Of a DNA stretch of 64,000 bases, positions 59,098 to 64,000 are shown piece by piece. A program made the translations under genes and the position numbers. The stretch spans positions 199,627 through 263,626 of the forward strand of contig CAZDOK010000005.1 in assembly GCA_964507025.1 (NCBI GenBank), in the 5' to 3' direction. Origin of the DNA: Amarobacter sp964507025. GTDB lineage: Bacteria; Chloroflexota; Dehalococcoidia; Tepidiformales; Tepidiformaceae. Position 1 is the first letter of the stretch, and every line of letters begins with the position of its first letter. Under the pieces are notes generated by a model that was not told where the DNA came from, made no database searches, and saw nothing but the letters and a program-made list of their open reading frames with translations.

Positions 59098-60357
59098 CTA
59101 TTTCTCGTACTTCGTGAGCACCAGGCAGCTGTTCTGGCCGCCGAACCCGAAGCTGTTCTTCAGCGCCACGCGAACCTCGGCCTGGCGCGCCACGTTCGGA
59201 ACGTAGTCGAGGTCGCACGTCGGGTCGGGCGTGTGGAGATTGATGGTCGGGTGGATGGTCCCCGTCTCGATAGTCTTCACCGTGGCCACCGTCTCCATGC
59301 CGCCGCTGGCGCCGAGGCCGTGGCCGATGAGCGACTTCGTGGCGCTGACCGCCACGCGGTAGGCGTGGTCCCCAAGCACCTTCTTGATGGCATTCGTCTC
59401 GGCGGTGTCGCCGAGCGGCGTGCTGGTGGCGTGCGCGTTCACGTAGTCAACCAGCTCGGGGGCCATCCCGGCATCGCGCAGCGCCCCCGCCATCGCCCGG
59501 CCGGCCCCTTCGCCATCGTCGGGCGGGGCGGCGACGTGGTAGGCGTCGTTCGTGCAGCCGAAGCCGGCCACCTCGGCGTAGATGCGGGCGCCCCGAGCGA
59601 GCGCGTGGGCTTCGCTTTCGAGCACCAGCGCGCCGGCCCCCTCGCACGGGACGAACCCGTCGCGGGTCGCATCGAACGGCCGGCTCGCGGTCGCCGGGGC
59701 GTCGTTCAGGCTGGTGAGCGCGCGCATCACGGAGAACGCGGCGAGGCCGAGCTCGCAGATTCCGGCTTCGCAACCCCCGGTGAGTACGATATCGGCGCGG
59801 CCGGCGCGGATGAGCATCGACGCTTCGCCGATCGCCTGCGTGCCGGCAGCGCAGGCCGTCACGATCGTGCCGTTGTAGCCCCGCAGGTTGTACTGCAGCG
59901 CGACCTGCGCGCCCGCCATGTTGCCGAGGCTGCGCGCCAGGTAGAGCGGGTCGATCTTCATGCCGCCGCGTTCGAAGAGGGTCTGCGCGGCATCCTGGAT
60001 ATCCGGGTAGCCACCGCCACCGTTGCCGATGAGGACGCCCACCCGGTCGCGGTCTTCGGCATCGAGGTCGAGCGCGGCGTCTTCGAAGGCCTGGCCCGCC
60101 GCGGCCACCATGAACTGCGAGAAGCGCGCCATGCGCCGCGAGGCTTTGCGCTCGATGAACTTCGTGGGATCCCAGTCGCGCACCTCGCCAGCGACCTTGC
60201 AGGGGAAACCCTCCGGGTTGGCGCCGGCCATCAATTGGATGCCCGAGCGGCCGTTCACCAGGTTGTCCCAGAATTCAGCGACCGAATGCCCGGCCGGCGT
60301 AATCGCTCCAAGGCCGGTGACAACAACACGGGTGCGGGCGCGAAGGGTCTCGTTCAT
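59098..60357 (-). CDS. fabF: beta-ketoacyl-ACP synthase II
   Basis: The 419-residue enzyme has the full catalytic set: Cys169 (VTACAAG), His309 (NAHATST), Lys341 (ATKSLIGH) and His346. It extends acyl-ACP by decarboxylative condensation. The start at 60357 opens MNETLRARTRVVVTGLGAIT; a longer frame upstream is noncoding repeat antisense. TACGCT ends seven bases before the ATG. It is the active counterpart of the degenerate homologue at 14832-15962. Confidence 0.95.
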   Translation of the reverse strand: MNETLRARTRVVVTGLGAITPAGHSVAEFWDNLVNGRSGIQLMAGANPEGFPCKVAGEVRDWDPTKFIERKASRRMARFSQFMVAAAGQAFEDAALDLDAEDRDRVGVLIGNGGGGYPDIQDAAQTLFERGGMKIDPLYLARSLGNMAGAQVALQYNLRGYNGTIVTACAAGTQAIGEASMLIRAGRADIVLTGGCEAGICELGLAAFSVMRALTSLNDAPATASRPFDATRDGFVPCEGAGALVLESEAHALARGARIYAEVAGFGCTNDAYHVAAPPDDGEGAGRAMAGALRDAGMAPELVDYVNAHATSTPLGDTAETNAIKKVLGDHAYRVAVSATKSLIGHGLGASGGMETVATVKTIETGTIHPTINLHTPDPTCDLDYVPNVARQAEVRVALKNSFGFGGQNSCLVLTKYEK

Positions 60358-60511
60358 GGCCAGTAGCGTACAGGGGCGGGTGGCTGAGGAGCGAACTGGC
60401 TGGACCGGGGGCACACCACGGACCACGGCCAGGGTTGACAGGGGCTGGTAGTGTGTCTCGCGGGACGTGCGGGGCCCGTGTGTCGCGTGAATCGGTCCCG
60501 AGGGAGACACA

Positions 60512-63500
60512 GTGCCCCGTGTCATCCTGGCGGCAGCGCTTGCCGGCACGCTCATCACGATGCTTGCCGTCGGTACGGGCGGTTCGCGTGACGCTGCCGC
60601 CCAGATTGCCCCGAACCCCACCAACACGCCCGGCTCGATCCAGCTGCCGCCGACCAAGACGCCGACACCGCGCATCACCAACACGCCCACCCGCACGCCG
60701 ACTCCTCGCGTGACCGCCACCCCCACCCGCACGCCGACCCGCACGCCCACGAACACGCCGCGGCCAACCGCGACGTACACGCCCACGCGCACGCCTACCA
60801 GTACCCCGACCGCAACCCCCACCCCGATACCAACCCGCACGCCGACACCAACCCCGGCAAGCGCCCAGGTCATCACGCCGACGCCAACACCTACGCCGGC
60901 GAGCGCCCAGTTCGTCACCCCCACCCCCACGAAGGTCCCCGGCATCGCGACGAGCCAGCCCACGACGGGTGGATTCGCCGTGCCGACGCCCACGCCGACA
61001 CCGATCTCGGGCATCACCGGGCCAACGAGCACGCCAACCCAGGGTTCGCTCCAGACAAACCCGACGAAGATCGACCTGCGCGCGACCGCTATCGAGGTCA
61101 CCCAGGGAATCCAGGACCTGGAGAACCGCATCCCCCTGGTGGAAAAGCGCTGGACCGCCGTCCGGGTCTATGCCGACGCACCGGGGGCGGCTCTGCCGCT
61201 CAACAACGTGCGCGGGGCCATCGGAGCGTGGCGCGGGAACACCTTCCTTGGCGTCGTCTACGCGGAGAACGACCCCGTCCAGGTGCAGCCCGACGGCGGC
61301 GACCGCGTCAACATCGACGACAGCCTCTGCTTCTACCTTCCCCAGAGCTGGCGTTCGGGCACGGTGAAGCTCCGCGCCGCGGTCTACCAGTCGATCCCGC
61401 AGACGATGCAGTTCGAACCGGACAGCGACAACAACTACGTCGAAGTCACCGTGACGTTCGAGAAGGTCGACCCGCTTTACGTGCGGCTGGTGCCGGAGCA
61501 CGTCCACGAGGACTACGACGGCGACAAGCCGGAGACCACCTTCACGTTCGATGACGACCCGGCGCTCGTCCACTTCGTCATGTACGACCTGTTCCGCTAC
61601 TTCCCCATCTCCGCGCTGTGGTACGACCCGAGCCTCACGTTCCCGATGGTGCTCGAACTGTTCGGAGAGACGATCGAGACCGAGTTCACCGGCCCCGTGT
61701 TCCCGTCGAATCACGCCTCGGGCGACGAGTGGGACTTCCGGCCGACGGACGATGCCAAGTTCGGCGAATGGCCCCAGGCGAACGCTGTGGTCGACCTCTA
61801 CCGCGACCTTTCGGCAGCGCCGTGGGCCGACTGGTTCTGGTACGGGATGGTGAAGGACACGATGGACACCGGCAGCTGGACCGGCCTTGCGACGAACGGC
61901 GTGTCGTCCGGGAAGTTCGGCTACAGCTCCGAGGCCGCTTCGCCGTGGCACCTCCGCTACGGCACAACGATCGTCCACGAACTTGGACACGTGATCATGC
62001 CCGGCTCGGACCACGTGAATTGCAAGGGCAACGAAGAGAGCGGTGGCGGCCTCGACCCGAACTACCCCTACCCCGCGCCGGACTGCAGTATCGCCGCGGT
62101 CGACCCGGAGGGCTTTTACGGGTTCGACGTGTACTGGTCGCTCTGGCCGAGCCTGCTTTCGGGGCCAACGGTCATCAGCAACGACCCGGCCGAAGCGCAG
62201 CCGAACCGCGGCTTCCCGTTCATGGGGTACCAGAAACCGAAGTGGACCGACCCCTACAGCTACTGCCGGCTCCTCGTGGGCCTCGGCATCACCTGCGACC
62301 CCTCGATGGTGGCGCGCTGGGCGGGGCAGACGAATTACGTGGCGCTATCGCCGGCCGATGGGCATTCGCACACGCACCTCGACACGGCCCCGAAGGCCGC
62401 CCGGGCACCGCTTTACGGTCAGGCTCCCGAGCCGCTCGTGCTCATCAGCGGCTGGGCCAACACGGCAACGGGTAAGGGCGAACTCCTGAACGTGCTGCCC
62501 AGCGATTCGGCTCCAGCCGGCCCGGCAGCCGAATCGAAGCAGCGGCTGGCAGAGATGGCGTCCGGGAGCACCGGCGTCGAGCTCGTCTTCCTCGATGCCG
62601 CTGGCGGCGTCCTCGCGCGCCACCCTGTCGCGAACATCGACCCCCTGCCCCACGAGGACGACGACGGCGCGAGCGAGCCCGAACAGTGGTTCGGTGAGTG
62701 GTTCCCGTTGCCGGAGGGCCTGGCGCGAGTCGAGCTGCGCGCGGCCGGCAACACCGTCGCGAGCCGCGCCGCCAGCGCGTCGCCTCCCGAGGTCCGGCTG
62801 GTGTCGCCCAACGGCGGCTCGGTGGCGGCGCCGGTCACCATCGAATGGGAGGCAAGCGACCCCGACGGCGACGACCTCACCTTCACCATCCTCTACAGCG
62901 CCGACGACGGCGCGAACTGGCGGCCGGTGGTCTCGGGCGTGCCCCAGGGCAAGCTGACGCTGCCCGAGCTCGGGCCACTTTCGGGGAGCAGCCGCGGGCG
63001 CATCAAGGTGGTCGCGAGCGACGGTTTCCATACGGCCGAGGACGTTTCGGAGCAGCTGAAGGTGCCGAACCTGGCGCCCTTCCCCTCGATCCTTTCGCCG
63101 GCCGACGGGGGCACCTACCGCGCGGGCACCACGGTCCTCCTTTCGGGCAGCGCCTTCGACATGGAGGAGCTGGGGCTCGACGAGCGCGGCCTGACGTGGG
63201 AATCGGACCGCGATGGGAAGCTCGGCACCGGAAGCGAGGTGGCGACGCGGACGCTCAGCGTGGGCGAGCATCGCATCACGCTGCGCGCACGGGACGGTGC
63301 GGGGGCGGAAGGGACCGCCACCATCACCGTCACCATCTCCGCCGATGGGGCGTGGCAGGCGCCCGGCCGCGACGAGACGCGCCAGGTAGAAGCGCTCTTC
63401 GGCGTGGACGGTGGCGATGGCACGAACTGGTGGCCGTGGGCGGCCGGGGCCGGCGCGGGGGTGCTGGCGCTCCTGGCGGCGGCCGCGGTGTTCCTCCGCA

Positions 63501-63529
63501 GCCGCCGGAACGTCACGCCCGCCGGGTAG
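60512..63529 (+). CDS. large secreted zinc-protease-like protein with Pro-Thr stalk
   Basis: The 1005-residue protein starts at GTG 60512 (GAGGGAGA upstream). It has a signal peptide, a Pro-Thr stalk (about 33-185), then a beta-rich domain, a metalloprotease core with HELGHVIMPGSDH (489-501), two or more beta-sandwich domains (Ig/PKD-like; residues about 760-860 and 865-960), and a C-terminal TM helix with LRSRR (about 975-997). The zinc motif has H-x7-H after HExxH instead of the metzincin spacing. It should be a membrane-anchored extracellular protease, target unknown. Confidence 0.75.
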   Translation: MPRVILAAALAGTLITMLAVGTGGSRDAAAQIAPNPTNTPGSIQLPPTKTPTPRITNTPTRTPTPRVTATPTRTPTRTPTNTPRPTATYTPTRTPTSTPTATPTPIPTRTPTPTPASAQVITPTPTPTPASAQFVTPTPTKVPGIATSQPTTGGFAVPTPTPTPISGITGPTSTPTQGSLQTNPTKIDLRATAIEVTQGIQDLENRIPLVEKRWTAVRVYADAPGAALPLNNVRGAIGAWRGNTFLGVVYAENDPVQVQPDGGDRVNIDDSLCFYLPQSWRSGTVKLRAAVYQSIPQTMQFEPDSDNNYVEVTVTFEKVDPLYVRLVPEHVHEDYDGDKPETTFTFDDDPALVHFVMYDLFRYFPISALWYDPSLTFPMVLELFGETIETEFTGPVFPSNHASGDEWDFRPTDDAKFGEWPQANAVVDLYRDLSAAPWADWFWYGMVKDTMDTGSWTGLATNGVSSGKFGYSSEAASPWHLRYGTTIVHELGHVIMPGSDHVNCKGNEESGGGLDPNYPYPAPDCSIAAVDPEGFYGFDVYWSLWPSLLSGPTVISNDPAEAQPNRGFPFMGYQKPKWTDPYSYCRLLVGLGITCDPSMVARWAGQTNYVALSPADGHSHTHLDTAPKAARAPLYGQAPEPLVLISGWANTATGKGELLNVLPSDSAPAGPAAESKQRLAEMASGSTGVELVFLDAAGGVLARHPVANIDPLPHEDDDGASEPEQWFGEWFPLPEGLARVELRAAGNTVASRAASASPPEVRLVSPNGGSVAAPVTIEWEASDPDGDDLTFTILYSADDGANWRPVVSGVPQGKLTLPELGPLSGSSRGRIKVVASDGFHTAEDVSEQLKVPNLAPFPSILSPADGGTYRAGTTVLLSGSAFDMEELGLDERGLTWESDRDGKLGTGSEVATRTLSVGEHRITLRARDGAGAEGTATITVTISADGAWQAPGRDETRQVEALFGVDGGDGTNWWPWAAGAGAGVLALLAAAAVFLRSRRNVTPAG
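60608..61066 (+). repeat. Pro-Thr-rich low-complexity stalk region
   Basis: The DNA consists of degenerate repeats coding for TPT and TRTPT units with two PASAQ inserts. Such stalks hold domains off the cell wall in Chloroflexota. The repeat is in the protein, with many silent differences. Confidence 0.85.
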
Positions 63530-63535
63530 CCGGGG

Positions 63536-64000
63536 TTAACCCCGCGGGAGGCCGAGACCGCGCGTGGCGATGATGCCGCGCTGGATTTCACTCGTGCCCG
63601 CGGCGACGGTCGCGCTGACCGACGACAGATAGCTGGTCGCCTGGTCGATAACCTGGTGCTTCGTGCCATCGCGGAGCTGGCCGTGGGTGCCAAGCAGGTG
63701 CATGCCGGTGGTGGCGATGCGCTGTCCCATTTCGCTGCCGAACAGCTTCGAGGCGCTCGCTTCGTGGTTCGGCACCATGCCCCGCGCCTGCATGGTGGCC
63801 ACCCGGTAGGCGAGGAACGTGCCGACGTTCACTTCGACCGAGCGGTCGGCCAGTTCGTAGCGCACCGAGGGGCGGCGCTCCGCGAGCTCCGGGTGCGACT
63901 TCGCGAGCGAAACCAGCCGTTCGACCGTACGCCGGCCGCCCGCGTAGGCCTGGATGCCGCTGCGTTCGAAGTCGAGCGCGACGGCCATGTGGTACCAGCC
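63536..64000 (-). CDS. acyl-CoA dehydrogenase, C-terminal part (gene continues past the window)
   Basis: The frame stays open to the window end. The visible 155 residues are an acyl-CoA dehydrogenase C-terminal half: ER in ALDFERSG, SVEVNVGTFLAYRVATMQ, ATTGMHLLG and GTSEIQRGIIATRGLG, ending LPRG. The upstream ATG at 63988 is internal to the family, so the start is beyond base 64000. It is convergent with the protease gene: the stops are six bases apart. Confidence 0.85.
   Translation of the reverse strand, partial: GWYHMAVALDFERSGIQAYAGGRRTVERLVSLAKSHPELAERRPSVRYELADRSVEVNVGTFLAYRVATMQARGMVPNHEASASKLFGSEMGQRIATTGMHLLGTHGQLRDGTKHQVIDQATSYLSSVSATVAAGTSEIQRGIIATRGLGLPRG

Noticed and set aside
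60608..61066. CRISPR-like short repeats
   Set aside because: The repeats are irregular, in frame and code for Pro-Thr units; there are no equal spacers and no cas genes.
60358..61131. N-terminal extension of the fabF frame
   Set aside because: The added residues are antisense of the Pro-Thr repeats (Val/Gly repeats); the family start is at 60357.

Overview
The window is GC-rich, chromosomal and densely coded on both strands. It looks like a member of the Chloroflexota, probably near Dehalococcoidia/Tepidiformales. That assignment is an inference from three things: many secreted proteins with long Pro-Thr linkers (TPTPT), several CaiB/BaiF CoA-transferases, acyl-CoA dehydrogenases and a crotonase for acyl-CoA metabolism, and a Rieske/cytochrome b complex with split cytochrome b. 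No phage, insertion sequence, CRISPR array or plasmid gene was seen.

Layout. 1-4.2 kb: secreted proteins (a GDSL hydrolase among them), an enoyl-CoA hydratase and a lipoprotein. 4.3-11.3 kb: tRNA-Ser(GGA), small membrane proteins, a response regulator, Hsp20, a kinase-like phosphotransferase with a NUDIX hydrolase, a CoA-transferase, MarR and a universal stress protein. 11.5-20.3 kb: a Tat-exported multicopper oxidase, thiolase, a ketosynthase-like protein lacking all catalytic residues, a double CaiB protein, a metallo-beta-lactamase-like protein without its histidines, and a TetR gene with a 57-codon partner behind a FadR-like operator. 20.4-27.8 kb: a matrixin-like protease, dienelactone hydrolase, penicillin-binding protein, a glycosidase-like lipoprotein, a site-2 protease and a membrane blue-copper protein. 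27.9-38.9 kb: purL, two DUF4389 proteins, acyl-CoA dehydrogenase, purQ, a PgpH-like HD phosphodiesterase, HAD, YqeY, S21, DUF1992 and a cysteine-depleted desulforedoxin-like protein. 38.9-43.1 kb: a respiratory operon from one promoter: a small membrane protein, cytochrome b6-like, subunit IV-like, Rieske, and a cytochrome c fused to four LysM-like modules and a cupredoxin. 43.2-50.8 kb: GT2, S20, an oxidoreductase, an MBL hydrolase, a four-repeat surface protein and a release-factor-like protein. 50.9-64 kb: a transglycosylase, cysS, fasciclin, HtpX, carotenoid oxygenase, class II aldolase, SDR, FabF, a large secreted metalloprotease and a truncated acyl-CoA dehydrogenase.

Together the genes suggest an aerobic or microaerobic heterotroph that oxidises acyl-CoAs and feeds electrons to a b6f/bc-type complex and copper proteins. 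Many genes have a TAnnnT hexamer (TACGCT in three) ending 6-7 bases before the start codon and no clear ribosome binding site, which suggests leaderless mRNAs. The cytochrome c-LysM-cupredoxin fusion and its operon are the strongest candidate for something undescribed.
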